From: Haloferula helveola
GTDB lineage: Bacteria > Verrucomicrobiota > Verrucomicrobiia > Verrucomicrobiales > Akkermansiaceae
Assembly (NCBI RefSeq): GCF_037076345.1
Contig: NZ_AP024702.1
Span: 2,790,001-2,854,000, forward strand
Reading direction: 5' to 3'
Length of the DNA: 64,000 nt
Shown piece by piece: positions 1-9,579 of this stretch. The translations under genes were made by a program, and so were the position numbers. The notes under the pieces were generated by a model, which saw nothing but the letters and a program-made list of their open reading frames with translations, had not been told where the DNA came from and ran no database searches. The stretch's first letter is position 1; every line of letters begins with the position of its first letter.

Positions 1-221
1 AGCGCCGTGACCTCCGGATCGGCGGCGGCCATCTTGAGCCCGCGGGTCAGGTCGTGGAAGGTCAGCGGCCGCTCGGGGCTGAACTCCATCGAGAACATCG
101 AGTTTGAGGTGACTCCGCTTTCGGACAGAGGACCTTCGAGATCGTAAACGGCGACGATCGGCTTTTCATCGGCCAGCGCGAATGAAGCGGTGGCGGCAAG
201 GATCAGGAGTGGCGATTTCAT
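1..221 (-). CDS. Signal peptide peptidase SppA-like protein, N-terminal part (gene runs off the window)
   Basis: Only the first 73 residues lie in the window. They begin with a short signal peptide (MKSPLLILAATASFALA). The following stretch (PIVAVYDLEGPLSESG, then a segment ending in AAADPEVTA) resembles the start of the first SppA domain, where a beta strand is followed by the helix before the 'DPRVKG' region of S49 peptidases. Members of that family cleave leftover signal peptides at the membrane. The catalytic Ser and Lys lie outside the window, so the assignment rests on the N-terminus alone. The ATG is followed directly by a convincing signal peptide, which fixes the start. Confidence 0.55.
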   Translation of the reverse strand, partial: MKSPLLILAATASFALADEKPIVAVYDLEGPLSESGVTSNSMFSMEFSPERPLTFHDLTRGLKMAAADPEVTA

Positions 222-380
222 GGAATGTGGGACGTGTCTCCGAGGTTTAGCGTCGACCTACACCGGATCCGTCGGGAATTCACTTCCGAAGTGGCCGGGC
301 AATTGGAATGGACGGGGTGGTCGGTCACCCTCGGCTGGCCGTAGGTCTACCTGTTCGGCTCTCAGACCCCTTCGAGCCGC

Positions 381-409
381 GGACGACCGGGGCGGTCGTC
401 CCTACCTTT
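381..409. repeat. Hairpin repeat with trailing CTACCTTT (family A)
   Basis: GGACGACCG and CGGTCGTCC form a 9-bp perfect stem around a GGG loop, followed by CTACCTTT. It abuts the stop codon of the minus-strand DUF1232 gene. The same architecture, with a different stem sequence, recurs at 16418-16446 and twice at 37608-37759, so this is a dispersed intergenic element rather than a lone terminator. Confidence 0.6.
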
Positions 410-759
410 CACTCGCCGCTGTCGGGAAACCAGCGCTGCATGGTCTGCTTGGCGCGGTCGATGTGCTCCCGTTTCACATGGGCGGCGACGATGCCGAAGG
501 CGACCGCGAGCGCACCGAGGTCGTCGGAGAAGCCGACGACAGGGACGAGGTCGGGGATCGCGTCGACCGGTGCGATGAAATAGCCGAGGGCAGAGATGAT
601 TGTGCCCTTCGCCCACTTCGGAGTGTCCTCATCCTTGAGGGCCTCGTAGAGAGTCAGCACCTTCTCCACGACCTCGATGCCCGCATTCCGGGCGAAGCCG
701 CCGAGCTTCTTCCAAAGCGAGTCTTCCGAGTATTCGTCTGAGTGATCCTGGTCTTCCAT
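409..759 (-). CDS. DUF1232 (YkvA-like) membrane-associated protein
   Basis: A 116-residue protein beginning MEDQDHSDEY. An acidic N-terminus is followed by helices and then the conserved DUF1232 core: a GYFIAPVDAIPDLVPVVGF segment (about residues 61-79) ending in DDLGAL. The 'P-D-IPD-P-GF-DD' pattern is the family signature. YkvA proteins are small and membrane-associated, with no settled biochemical role. A longer upstream extension is possible in this frame, but the family length (about 110-130 residues) favours the ATG at 759. It stands alone, with a hairpin repeat right after its stop. Confidence 0.85.
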   Translation of the reverse strand: MEDQDHSDEYSEDSLWKKLGGFARNAGIEVVEKVLTLYEALKDEDTPKWAKGTIISALGYFIAPVDAIPDLVPVVGFSDDLGALAVAFGIVAAHVKREHIDRAKQTMQRWFPDSGE

Positions 760-959
760 GCGTTTTGTCTGCGCGGGTGCCGCCCTGCGGAATTGGCGAA
801 GCGGTCCGACGCGGCCGCCAGAACGATGAAGAGCAACGCGGTTGGCGCAAGGTTGTTTCCGACGGGCCAGGCGTGCGGGTTGTGTTGGTATCGGTTTTTC
901 ACGCGCTCCCATTCCACGTTCTTGCGCTCCGCACGAAAACCGATAGATCGGGAACCGTC

Positions 960-1448
960 GTGCAAGATCCTACCGAGAACCCCTACGCAGCTCCCACCAC
1001 GGTGGAAGCATCACCCGTCGTTATCGAATCGTCCGCAGCGGCCATCCCCGAAACGGCTTCGCTCGGGCTCCGGTTCGCGAATCTGATCATCGACCGGATC
1101 GCTTCGATGGTGGTCGTTTTCGTGATCAGCTTCGCTTACGGCTTCGCGCTCGTGGCGTCCGGGTCGGAGATCGAGGAGGACTTCGGCACCGGCATGGAGC
1201 TGGTCCTCGCGCTGGGCTCGACCTTTCTCTACTACGCCGCCTGCGAGTCGATTTTCGGCCGCACGCTGGGCAAGCTGATCACCGGCACCAAGGTGATCGA
1301 CGAGAACGGCGCCAAGCCGAGCTTCCTCCGGGCGCTGGCCCGCACGGTGTGCCGCTTCATTCCCTTCGAGCCGTTCTCCTTCTTCGGCAGCGAGCAGCGC
1401 GGCTGGCACGACTCGATCACCCGCACTTGGGTGGTGAAGTGCCGATGA
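960..1448 (+). CDS. RDD family membrane protein
   Basis: A 162-residue protein starting at GTG (VQDPTENPYAAP). The N-terminal NPYAAP stretch is a common opening of short membrane proteins in these bacteria. The RDD core begins at about residue 35 with LGLRFANLIIDRI, continues with two hydrophobic segments (about 45-65 and 80-97), and ends with FGRTLGKLITGTKVID and a late GWHDSITRTWVV motif, all typical of RDD proteins. The function of the family is poorly defined; some members have been linked to ion transport. The frame is open upstream, but nothing there resembles the family, so the GTG is preferred. Confidence 0.8.
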   Translation: MQDPTENPYAAPTTVEASPVVIESSAAAIPETASLGLRFANLIIDRIASMVVVFVISFAYGFALVASGSEIEEDFGTGMELVLALGSTFLYYAACESIFGRTLGKLITGTKVIDENGAKPSFLRALARTVCRFIPFEPFSFFGSEQRGWHDSITRTWVVKCR

Positions 1449-1542
1449 GGCGCGGGTTCGGTGGCGGAAATCGCCCGCTCCGGCGGGAATCGGGCGCTTG
1501 AGGGTTGCCCTTTCACGCTGTCGGGCCTATGCGCGCGGCCCG

Positions 1543-3144
1543 ATGTTCTCCGACCTTTTCCGAAAAAAGAACGGCAACTGGAAAGACGACACGCTTTCCG
1601 GTCTGACCGTCGCGCTCGCGCTGGTGCCGGAGGCAATCGCCTTTTCGTTCCTTGCCGGAGTCAATCCGATCATCGGCCTCTGGTCGGCGGTGTTCGTCGG
1701 ATTCATCACCTCGACCCTCGGTGGCCGGCCCGGGATGATCTCGGGTGCGACCGGTGCCATCGCGATCGTCGCGGCCAAGGCGGTCGACCTCGGCGAGGCG
1801 GCGGGTGGCGAGGAAATGGGGCTCAAGTATCTCTTCGTGACGCTGGTTCTCGCCGGCGTGATCCAGCTGCTCGCCGGTGCCTTGAAACTCGGACGCTTCA
1901 TCCGTCTGGTGCCGCACCCGGTGATGATCGGTTTCGTCAATGGACTCGCGATCGTGATCGGTCTGGGCCAGCTCGGGTTCTTCAAGAAGCTCGCCGAAGT
2001 GAAGGAGGACGGCACGCGGATCATGGAGTGGCTTCCCATTCCGGAACTCGCCCTGATGGTCGGACTGGTGATCGGCGCGATGGCGATCATCCATTTCCTC
2101 CCCAAATATACCAAGGCCATCCCGTCGGCGCTGGCGGCGATCCTTCTGATTGGCACGCTCGGCTACTTCGGAGTCTTTGATGCGCGGACCATTGCCGACG
2201 TGCTCAAGGACGGCGGCGGTGACGGCACCCTGAGCAACGCTTTCCCGGTGCCCGCCAACTTCGCGGGACTCACTTGGGATTGGCCGTTCTTCCAGTCCAT
2301 CCTTCCGATCGCACTGACCATCGCGCTAGTCGGTCTGATCGAGTCGCTGATGACCATGCAGCTCATCGACGAGATCACCGAAACGCGCGGCCAAGGCAAC
2401 CGCGAGTGCGCTGCCCAGGGTGCGGCCAACGTGCTCTCCGGCCTGTTCGGCGGCATGGGTGGCTGCGCGATGATCGGACAGTCGCTCATCAACATCCGCT
2501 CGGGTGGCCGCGGTCGCACCTCCGGCATTGTCGCTGCGGTGGCGTTGGGCCTGTTCATTCTCTTCGCCGGACCGGTGATCGTGCAGATCCCGATCGCGGC
2601 ACTGGTCGGGGTGATGTTCATGGTGGTGATCGGGACCTTCGAATGGTCGTCGCTGCGGACTTTCGGCAAGGTTCCGGTTTCCGAGATTTTCGTCATTCTG
2701 GCGGTCACGCTGGTGACCGTGTTCATGCACAATCTCGCCCTCGCGGTGTTTGTCGGCGTGATCCTTTCGGCGCTCGTTTTCGCTTGGGAAAGCAGCCGGC
2801 ACGTCAACGTGCAGGTCGAGCACGAGACGGAGGACGAGAAGATCTACTCGCTCGACGGCTTGCTCTACTTCGGTTCGGTGCGCGACTTCGCCGACCACTT
2901 CCAAGCGCGCTCCGATGTGCCGAACATCGTGATCGATTTCGCCCGCGCCCGGGTCTGCGACCTGTCGGGCATCGAGGCGATCAACGCCCTTACCGAGCGT
3001 TACCGGAAAGCCGGCAAGAACCTCAAACTGCGCCACCTTTCGCCGGACTGCCGCCGGATGCTCGACCGCGCCAGCGCGCTGATCGAAATCGAGGTCGCCG
3101 AGGACGATCCGGAATACCTCGTGGCGCGGATCAAGCCGCACTGA
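1543..3144 (+). CDS. SulP family anion transporter with C-terminal STAS domain
   Basis: A 533-residue inner-membrane transporter. It opens with a cytoplasmic stretch and the SulP signature around GLTVALALVPEAIAFS (residues 16-31). About 10-12 hydrophobic segments follow to about residue 415, including GGMGGCAMIGQS, a substrate-site segment typical of SulP proteins. The C-terminus (about 430-533) is a STAS domain with DFARARVCDLSGIEAI. SulP proteins move sulfate, bicarbonate or other anions; the substrate cannot be read from sequence. Sulfate is attractive given the sulfatases in the window, but none are adjacent. The start is the ATG giving MFSDLFRKK, where the family begins. Confidence 0.9.
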   Translation: MFSDLFRKKNGNWKDDTLSGLTVALALVPEAIAFSFLAGVNPIIGLWSAVFVGFITSTLGGRPGMISGATGAIAIVAAKAVDLGEAAGGEEMGLKYLFVTLVLAGVIQLLAGALKLGRFIRLVPHPVMIGFVNGLAIVIGLGQLGFFKKLAEVKEDGTRIMEWLPIPELALMVGLVIGAMAIIHFLPKYTKAIPSALAAILLIGTLGYFGVFDARTIADVLKDGGGDGTLSNAFPVPANFAGLTWDWPFFQSILPIALTIALVGLIESLMTMQLIDEITETRGQGNRECAAQGAANVLSGLFGGMGGCAMIGQSLINIRSGGRGRTSGIVAAVALGLFILFAGPVIVQIPIAALVGVMFMVVIGTFEWSSLRTFGKVPVSEIFVILAVTLVTVFMHNLALAVFVGVILSALVFAWESSRHVNVQVEHETEDEKIYSLDGLLYFGSVRDFADHFQARSDVPNIVIDFARARVCDLSGIEAINALTERYRKAGKNLKLRHLSPDCRRMLDRASALIEIEVAEDDPEYLVARIKPH

Positions 3145-3341
3145 GGGACCGGCGAGCGGCGCGCTCCCGCGCCCGAAGGTAGAGTGTGCCGGCATCCTGA
3201 GTCGCTTCTGGACCCGGGAGTTGGCGGCCAGGTTTCCGCTCACGACATCGATCCCATCGATGATTGGTGAGAGAATTTGGATGACCCGAATGGCGATGCA
3301 TTTTGCTACGCTGCCGGAATCGGCACATGCCGTAGCCTCCC

Positions 3342-6300
3342 ATGAACGCTTTCGAATTCCTCGCCATCCTCGGTCTGGGCATCTGGATCTGGGTCCACAC
3401 CCGCCGGTCGTCGGAGCGGATCCGGGCGCTTGAAAACGAACTGACGGCGCTGCGCTCGCAGCAGATGAGCGTCAAACCGGTTGAGCTACCGGCGCCGCAG
3501 CCCGAGAGCGCGATGGAGCGCGCGAAACGGGAAGCGGCCGAGAAGCCGCCGACCGTCCCGGAACCCCAGCCGGAAGCGCCTCCCAAGCCGGCCGCGACTC
3601 CGCCGCCGATGCCCGCCTTCGCGCCTGCAACCGAGACAAAACCCGAGCCTACCCCGCCGCCGCCTCCCGCCGCCAAGCCCGTTCCGGCCGCCAGCACGCC
3701 GGCACCGCCCGAACCGGTGCCTGCCGCCCCGCCGAAGTTCCCGGCGCGCGAGCCGCAGCCAGCCTTCGAACTGCAGCCGATTCTCGAGAAGATCAAACTC
3801 TGGCCTCCCTCGGGCGAGAATGCCGAAGCCGCGATCGGTGCATGGTGGTTGTCGCGCCTCGGCCTGATCGTCCTGATCATCGGCGCGGTGTTCTTCGGGG
3901 TCCGGATCGCCGAGAACACGCCGCCGTGGGTTCGCCTTGCCACGCTTGGCGCGATCGCCACCGGCGTCACGCTGCTCGGCGTCTGGCTGGAGCGGAAGCT
4001 GACCGTGTTCGGCCGGCTGATCTCCGCCGGCGGTCTCGCCTTGGGCTACTTCACAGCACTCGCGGCGTATGGGATCGAGGCGACCAAGGTGATCGACAAC
4101 CCCGGCACCGGCTTCCTCGTCCAAGCCGCGGCGGTGGTCGTCGTGGTTGCGTGGAGTTGGTGGAAAAAGGATGAGGCGATCGCGTCGATGGCGGTCCTGT
4201 TGGGGCTCATCGCGTGCCTGTTCTCGCACTACCACGACCTCGATCACTTCGTGATGCTCGGTCTGCTCTGTCTCGCGGCGGGAGGGGGTGCATTGTTGGT
4301 GCTCCGCAGCTGGCTTTGGCCTCACACAATCGGCATGGCCGGGGCTTGGTTCGGGTTTTTCGTTCTCGGAGTCTTCGATTGGCCACGGGGCGGTGGGCCG
4401 GGCTACGCGCTTGAGTTGGGCAGCGTGGTTCTGCTGGCCGTCGTGCTCGAGCTCGCCTCGTTCATCGATCAGGGACGCCACGCCTCCGAAGATGGGCATC
4501 AGGGGAAGGGGCGCTGGAGGCGCTACCTCGCCTTGGCCAACACTTCGCTTGCGGTGGCTGTCGGATGGCTGGCGATCCGGCTTTCCTATCCGTCGTCGGT
4601 CGAAGACGGCCAGATGCCGATTTTCTACCTCACCTTCGCGGGACTCACCGGAGCCTTCGCGGCGTTGCGCGGATGGCGCCGCCACCCGATCGCGATCACC
4701 GAGACCTTTTTCCTCAAGGCCATGGGTCTGCTGGCCCTGTATTTCGTGGCGAAGTTCGACGGTCCCACCCGGTGGCTGTCGCTTTCGGGCCAGACGGTGG
4801 CGCTCGTCTGGGCGTGGAGGCGCTCGCGGCTGCTCTGGGTGGAAGTCGGACTGGCTGCCTTGTTTGCCGGAACTCTGACGGTCATCGCCCACGACGTGAT
4901 GCGGCCGGTCGAGGGTGAGTGGGCCTTCTTCAGCATCCGCCACGTCGTCGGGTTCGTGTCGCTGACCGTTCTCACGCTGACCCTTGCCCTCCACGCGCGG
5001 TGGTCGGACTCGCCTGAACCCGATCCTGCGGCCGAGGAACCGATTGAAGCGGGAGTCGGCGCGATCCTGCGCATGATCGCTGGTGGGTTAGCTGGCTTGT
5101 TGGTGATCCCGTTGGTGGACCCGGGTAGCGGTCCTGCCGCAGCGGTGCTGACGTCGGTTGGTGCCCTGATGGTGGCAGCGCCTCTGGCAGTGGGTCGGAG
5201 CTTCCCTCCGCTCCTGGCCGGGCTGATCGCTCTCGGCTATGCCTTCGGTCTCTACCTTCAGCCCTCCGGATCGGCGGGATGGAACGATACGCTCACCGGG
5301 TTGTGGCTGATCCTGCTGGCGTTCGGGGGAGCGGAGCTGGCCCTGCGCTTCTGGGATCGGAAGTGGCACTTCGGGAACGCGGTGCGGGTCGGTCTGTCGG
5401 GTGCCGGATTGTGGATGCTGGCGATCCTGTTGATCCGTCACACCGGCGATGCATCGCCATGGATCTGCGGGCTCTGCGTCCTGCTCGTCGCGGCGGCCGC
5501 AGGCTTCGTGGGCATTCGCCAGTCCGTCGGGTTCGCGGTGGATCATCTCTCCGGGAATCCGGTGAGCTCGCAGGCGATGCGCTGGGCTCTGGGAGCGGTG
5601 TCCGGCCTGATCCTGATCGGGGCTGGAATCGAACTCATGCCCGACGCCGACCAACTGCCGATCGTGCTCACGGTCGCGGCGGCTCTCGTCTTCGCCTCGG
5701 CCTGGCTGACGCGAAGTGCGGTTCCGGCTCTGGCGGGAGGTCTTCCGCTACTCATGGGCTTCGGCGTCTATCTTTACGAGTTCGAGAACTCCGGTGGCTC
5801 GAGCCTCCATGTCGTTTCGACCCTCGTCATCGTTGGCATTTCCATCGCGACCTCGTGGGTTCTCTCGCGGCAGAAGATTCGCCTCGGGCTGATGATCGGC
5901 TTCGATGCCGTGCTTCAGGTGCTCGCCGTGGTCTCGGTGCACTGGCTCCTGCGGACCATGCTTCCCATGCCGCAGGTGTTCCTCGCTGACGCATTGCTGG
6001 CCGTCCTCATGGTGGGTTTTTCGAATCGCCTGCCGTTCCGCTCGCTGCCCTTCGTCTCGGCTCTGCCGTGGGCGCTGGGGCTGCTCCACTTTGGCCGCGT
6101 TTGGGTGATGGAGGGAGCCGTGGAGGACATGCGCTGGGTGTGGTGGATCGTGGCGGTCGCCGTCGGTGGCTGGCTGTGGTTGGCCTACCGTCGCATGATC
6201 GAAAGCCAGCCGGTGGTCGGTCGCCGTGTGGCTGGCGGGTTTGCCTGTCTGGCCGCCGGGGTGTTGTCGGTGGTCGGCTTCCGGATGCTTCCGGAACCTT

Positions 6301-6914
6301 GGCACCTGGTGTCACTGGCGGGTGTGTCGGTGGCGATGGCCGGGCTCGGCTGGTTCGGCAAGCTGCCGGGCTGCCGGGCTTGGTCCATCGTGCCGCTGGT
6401 GGTGGCGATGGTCGCGTCGCTGGCCCGGATCGCGGGCGTCATCGCCGGTCCGGAGGACGCCACCTTGGTGTCGGTGATTACGGTGTCCGTGCTGATCGCG
6501 GCGCATGGCGTGATCCTTACCCTCAAGGCGACCAAGCCGGAACGCTCGCGGGTTTGGGTCCATGGCTTGGCTGCGCTTGGTCTGGCCTTCATCGCCTTTG
6601 CCTCTCCGACCGTGGGCGTCGATTCGCTGACCACGGTGTGCTGGGGTGCGACCGCAATCGTGCTGTTCGGGATCGGCCTAGTTGCCGGACTCAAGCCCTA
6701 TCGTCTGACCGGGCTGCTCGGCCTCGGGTTGTCGATGGTGCGGATGTTCCTGATCGACATCGAGGATCCGCTCTACCGGATCTACGCGTTCTTCGCGATC
6801 GCCGCGGTGCTGCTCGGCGTCGGTTACCTCTACCACCGGTTCCGACACCTCATCGAGCGCGCCGACGGCGTAACGCCGCCGAAGCCGGATCCGGAACTAC
6901 GGTCGCCATCGTAG
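3342..6914 (+). CDS. Giant DUF2339 polytopic membrane protein
   Basis: A 1,190-residue protein. An N-terminal membrane anchor (NAFEFLAILGLGIWIWV) is followed by a short coiled-coil (ERIRALENELTALRSQQ). Next comes a long proline/alanine-rich linker (about residues 45-145), then a GAWWLSRLGLIVLIIGAVFF segment that starts about thirty hydrophobic segments running to the C-terminus. This layout of anchor, coil, Pro-rich linker and many membrane helices is characteristic of DUF2339 proteins, whose role is unknown. The last 18 bp overlap, tail to tail, the end of the minus-strand GH2 gene. Confidence 0.85.
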   Translation: MNAFEFLAILGLGIWIWVHTRRSSERIRALENELTALRSQQMSVKPVELPAPQPESAMERAKREAAEKPPTVPEPQPEAPPKPAATPPPMPAFAPATETKPEPTPPPPPAAKPVPAASTPAPPEPVPAAPPKFPAREPQPAFELQPILEKIKLWPPSGENAEAAIGAWWLSRLGLIVLIIGAVFFGVRIAENTPPWVRLATLGAIATGVTLLGVWLERKLTVFGRLISAGGLALGYFTALAAYGIEATKVIDNPGTGFLVQAAAVVVVVAWSWWKKDEAIASMAVLLGLIACLFSHYHDLDHFVMLGLLCLAAGGGALLVLRSWLWPHTIGMAGAWFGFFVLGVFDWPRGGGPGYALELGSVVLLAVVLELASFIDQGRHASEDGHQGKGRWRRYLALANTSLAVAVGWLAIRLSYPSSVEDGQMPIFYLTFAGLTGAFAALRGWRRHPIAITETFFLKAMGLLALYFVAKFDGPTRWLSLSGQTVALVWAWRRSRLLWVEVGLAALFAGTLTVIAHDVMRPVEGEWAFFSIRHVVGFVSLTVLTLTLALHARWSDSPEPDPAAEEPIEAGVGAILRMIAGGLAGLLVIPLVDPGSGPAAAVLTSVGALMVAAPLAVGRSFPPLLAGLIALGYAFGLYLQPSGSAGWNDTLTGLWLILLAFGGAELALRFWDRKWHFGNAVRVGLSGAGLWMLAILLIRHTGDASPWICGLCVLLVAAAAGFVGIRQSVGFAVDHLSGNPVSSQAMRWALGAVSGLILIGAGIELMPDADQLPIVLTVAAALVFASAWLTRSAVPALAGGLPLLMGFGVYLYEFENSGGSSLHVVSTLVIVGISIATSWVLSRQKIRLGLMIGFDAVLQVLAVVSVHWLLRTMLPMPQVFLADALLAVLMVGFSNRLPFRSLPFVSALPWALGLLHFGRVWVMEGAVEDMRWVWWIVAVAVGGWLWLAYRRMIESQPVVGRRVAGGFACLAAGVLSVVGFRMLPEPWHLVSLAGVSVAMAGLGWFGKLPGCRAWSIVPLVVAMVASLARIAGVIAGPEDATLVSVITVSVLIAAHGVILTLKATKPERSRVWVHGLAALGLAFIAFASPTVGVDSLTTVCWGATAIVLFGIGLVAGLKPYRLTGLLGLGLSMVRMFLIDIEDPLYRIYAFFAIAAVLLGVGYLYHRFRHLIERADGVTPPKPDPELRSPS

Positions 6915-8816
6915 ATCCCGGAAAACATCCCGGACCATCTTCGGTTTGCCGAATTCGTCGTAGAGTCCCATCCGCGACCAACCGTCGGAGTTTTCGTTCC
7001 CGGTGTAGGTCTTGCGCGACCGGTAGTCGACGAGGAGCCAGTAGGTGTAGCCGGACAGGGGCGGGATGTGTCCGGTCAGCACCTCGTGCTGCCGTCGCAG
7101 TAGGTCGGCCTGCCAGTCCTCGGAGCCCTTGCGGTCCTTCGGGCCGCGGTCGCCGCGCTTCGACCAACCGCCGTTTTCAAGGATGATCAACGGCTTGCCG
7201 GGATTCTCTTCGGTGACCCGCTTGAGATCGGGATCGAGGTTCTCGAAGGGGTCCATCGCGCCGCGGTATTCGTTGAAGCCGACGGCATCGGCGTGTTCGA
7301 AATGGGGCTCGCCCATGTGCGGGTGCCAGGCCGCCCACGTGACCGGCCGCAGGTGCCAGTCGTGTGCATCGACCAGATCGTGGCCCATTTTGACGAACGG
7401 TTCGTACTCGGGGCAGAACTGGTGGCATTCGTTGTGAATGCCCCAGATCACCACGGATGGATGGTTCATCAGGTCCCACAGCGCGCAGCGGCCGAGCGAT
7501 TGGAAGACGGACTGCGGATCCTTGGTCTGGGCGTCCATCGACTTTTCCTTGTACCAGAATCCACCCCACTCGCCGCACAGCATCACCCCATTCCGGTCGG
7601 CGAGTTGGTAGGTCCACGGATGCCGCTGGGCGACATGCAGGCGGGCGAAATTCGCGTCCGCCTCACCGAGCATGCGGAAGAACTCCTCGTGATCTCCTTT
7701 CGTCAGGGCGTTGCCCCGTCCACGGTGTTCCTCGTAGAAAGCCGATCCCTTCAGGAAGATCGGTTTGCCGTTCAGATAAAAGCGGTCACCGCGGATCTCG
7801 AAGTGACGGATTCCGAATTCGGTCTGAAGGCGGTCGCCGGGTTTGCCGCCGGTCTCCAAGGTCGACACCAACCGGTGAAGCTTCGGGTTGCCCGGCTGCC
7901 AGCGGGCGGCATCGGGCTTCAGCGACGCCTGGAAGCGGATCGCCGCATGGGCACCCGGCTCGAGATTGAACGGGAGTGGCTCGCACGGCTCGATCGCGTC
8001 CGAGGCGACGCGGACCGTTCCTTTGCTGGGGGTGGTGCCGTGGTTGCTGATGCAGACAACCGCCTCAAGCTTGCCCTTCATCGTCCTTACCTGCGTCTTG
8101 CGGATGGTCAGAGGGTTCTCGGTGACCAGCGACACCGAGCGGGGAATGCCGGCGTAGGGCCAGTTGTCCGGCGCCTTCGGGTGGCGGGTGTGGACGTATT
8201 CGATCTCGTCGAAGCCGTCGCCGTCGGTCTTCTTGCGATAGTTCGGCAAGCGGATCACCTGCACTGCCAGCGTGTTGGCTCCTTTGGCGAGCTTTCCGGT
8301 GGCATCGATCTCGAACGGCTGGCCGCCTCCCTCGTGAAGCGCCAGCAGCTCGCCGTTGAGAAAGATGCGAACCCGGTGTGGCACTCCGAGGAACTCAAGC
8401 CGGTGCCGCTTGTCCTCGCTCGGTTCGAAGTCGAACTTCCTCATGTACCATGCGGCGCCGTCATAGAACGGCGGGTTCTTCACGCTGTGGTCCGACCAGT
8501 CCCAGAAGCGGCCGCCCGGCATCGTGTCCCAGCAGTGTGGCACCGTCACGCGGGTCCAGCCGGACGCGGCATCAAGGCCCTCGTTCTCCGGGTCGAACCG
8601 GAACTCCCAAGGACCATCCAGATCAAGCCGGCTGCGGAACGGATTCTCCGAGCGGTCCTCGAAGTCGGGCCGGATCCGGCCGTAGTGGAAAACTACCGGG
8701 AAGCCGTCGAGCTTCCGCGTTTCGATGCCCATCGCGTGGACGAACTCCGGCGAGTCGGCGAAGTCATCGGCGAACGCGGCAAGCGGGAGGAGTAGAGCGA
8801 AAAAAGCGCGGATCAC
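6897..8816 (-). CDS. Secreted glycoside hydrolase family 2 enzyme (beta-glucuronidase/beta-galactosidase type)
   Basis: A 639-residue protein with signal peptide MIRAFFALLLPLAAFA. The N-terminal jelly-roll domain carries LDGPWEFRFDPENEG, VPHCWD and FDFEPSEDKRHRLEFLGV. An Ig-like domain follows, then a TIM barrel from IRGDRFYLNGKPIFLKG. The general acid/base is the Glu of WGIHNECH and the likely nucleophile is the Glu of LIILENGGW, matching GH2 retaining enzymes. Substrate (glucuronide, galactoside or other) is not resolved. The GTG at 8816 is chosen because the signal peptide starts there; a TTG 12 codons upstream is less likely. The gene stands alone. Confidence 0.85.
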   Translation of the reverse strand: MIRAFFALLLPLAAFADDFADSPEFVHAMGIETRKLDGFPVVFHYGRIRPDFEDRSENPFRSRLDLDGPWEFRFDPENEGLDAASGWTRVTVPHCWDTMPGGRFWDWSDHSVKNPPFYDGAAWYMRKFDFEPSEDKRHRLEFLGVPHRVRIFLNGELLALHEGGGQPFEIDATGKLAKGANTLAVQVIRLPNYRKKTDGDGFDEIEYVHTRHPKAPDNWPYAGIPRSVSLVTENPLTIRKTQVRTMKGKLEAVVCISNHGTTPSKGTVRVASDAIEPCEPLPFNLEPGAHAAIRFQASLKPDAARWQPGNPKLHRLVSTLETGGKPGDRLQTEFGIRHFEIRGDRFYLNGKPIFLKGSAFYEEHRGRGNALTKGDHEEFFRMLGEADANFARLHVAQRHPWTYQLADRNGVMLCGEWGGFWYKEKSMDAQTKDPQSVFQSLGRCALWDLMNHPSVVIWGIHNECHQFCPEYEPFVKMGHDLVDAHDWHLRPVTWAAWHPHMGEPHFEHADAVGFNEYRGAMDPFENLDPDLKRVTEENPGKPLIILENGGWSKRGDRGPKDRKGSEDWQADLLRRQHEVLTGHIPPLSGYTYWLLVDYRSRKTYTGNENSDGWSRMGLYDEFGKPKMVRDVFRDLRWRP

Positions 8817-8885
8817 GGTGGGCGAACGTCTCCCCGGGAAGACAAGTTGCAAGCCCGGGAATGACCGGTGCGTGGCATGATCCGG

Positions 8886-9521
8886 TCACCTCGGATGCCT
8901 CATCTGGGCGTAGCGGGCCCATGGCTTGGGGTCGACGCGCCCGTCGGGATAGGTCCGGACCCGCCGGACGATTCCCTCGCGCGAGTGGGACGCGGTGACG
9001 ATCAGGTCGATGTAGTCCGCCGGTTTGGATTCCTCGGCAACCGTGTTGCCGATCCGGTGGGCGACGGCCGCCGAGCCGAAGGCGAGGAGCGGCGGGACGG
9101 CGAGGAAGGCCCCTTCGCCCATTTCGGAGGCGACATCCAAGGTGGTCGCGACATACCGGTCCGCCGGAACCGACTGATTCATCCGGTTCACGAAGGGTGG
9201 ATGCACCTCATAGTGGACCGCATAAATCGTCCCCTCGGTGGCGAAGAACGCGAGGTCCGCCTCCTGGTTGCCGCCTTGGGGCCATTTGAACCCGACCCGC
9301 ACGGTATTGACGCCCGGGTTCAGCACCTGCCGCGTGCCGCGCGACTGCTGCCCGTTGACCGAAACGACGCGCAGCCGGTCGAGGCGGTCGCGCTTTTCGA
9401 GATCGGGCGTGACGTCGATCACCGCCATGCCCGCCGGCGGCGGGCGTTGGGTCGTGGAGCCACAGGAGGCGAGCAGGATCCCGATGAGAGTTGCGGCCAG
9501 AGCCAGGAGCGGGGGATTCAT
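8886..9521 (-). CDS. Lipoprotein of unknown function
   Basis: A 211-residue protein starting MNPPLLALAATLIGILLASCGS; the lipobox LLASC marks it for lipid attachment at that Cys. The rest is soluble and beta-rich: a short VIDVTPD strand, then LNPGVNTVRVGFKWPQGG, which resembles PEGA-like or DUF4369-type segments where a small scaffold value is attached to a protein ('N.G.h.v.v'), and a YAVHYEV strand. A hydrophobic patch (GAFLAVPPLLAFGSAAVAHRI) lies near the C-terminus. No enzyme motif was recognised. The gene lies 58 bp downstream of the archaemetzincin on the same strand and may belong to that transcript. Confidence 0.6.
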   Translation of the reverse strand: MNPPLLALAATLIGILLASCGSTTQRPPPAGMAVIDVTPDLEKRDRLDRLRVVSVNGQQSRGTRQVLNPGVNTVRVGFKWPQGGNQEADLAFFATEGTIYAVHYEVHPPFVNRMNQSVPADRYVATTLDVASEMGEGAFLAVPPLLAFGSAAVAHRIGNTVAEESKPADYIDLIVTASHSREGIVRRVRTYPDGRVDPKPWARYAQMRHPR

Positions 9522-9579
9522 GGCATCCGCAAGCATGACGGGCGGGATGGCCGATGCCAAGGCGCAAGCTGCTGTCGGA

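Noticed and set aside
3486-4994. A 502-codon minus-strand frame opposite the DUF2339 gene.
   Set aside because: Opposes a DUF2339 protein with a convincing membrane profile; its translation is Arg/Glu/His-rich and unstructured.
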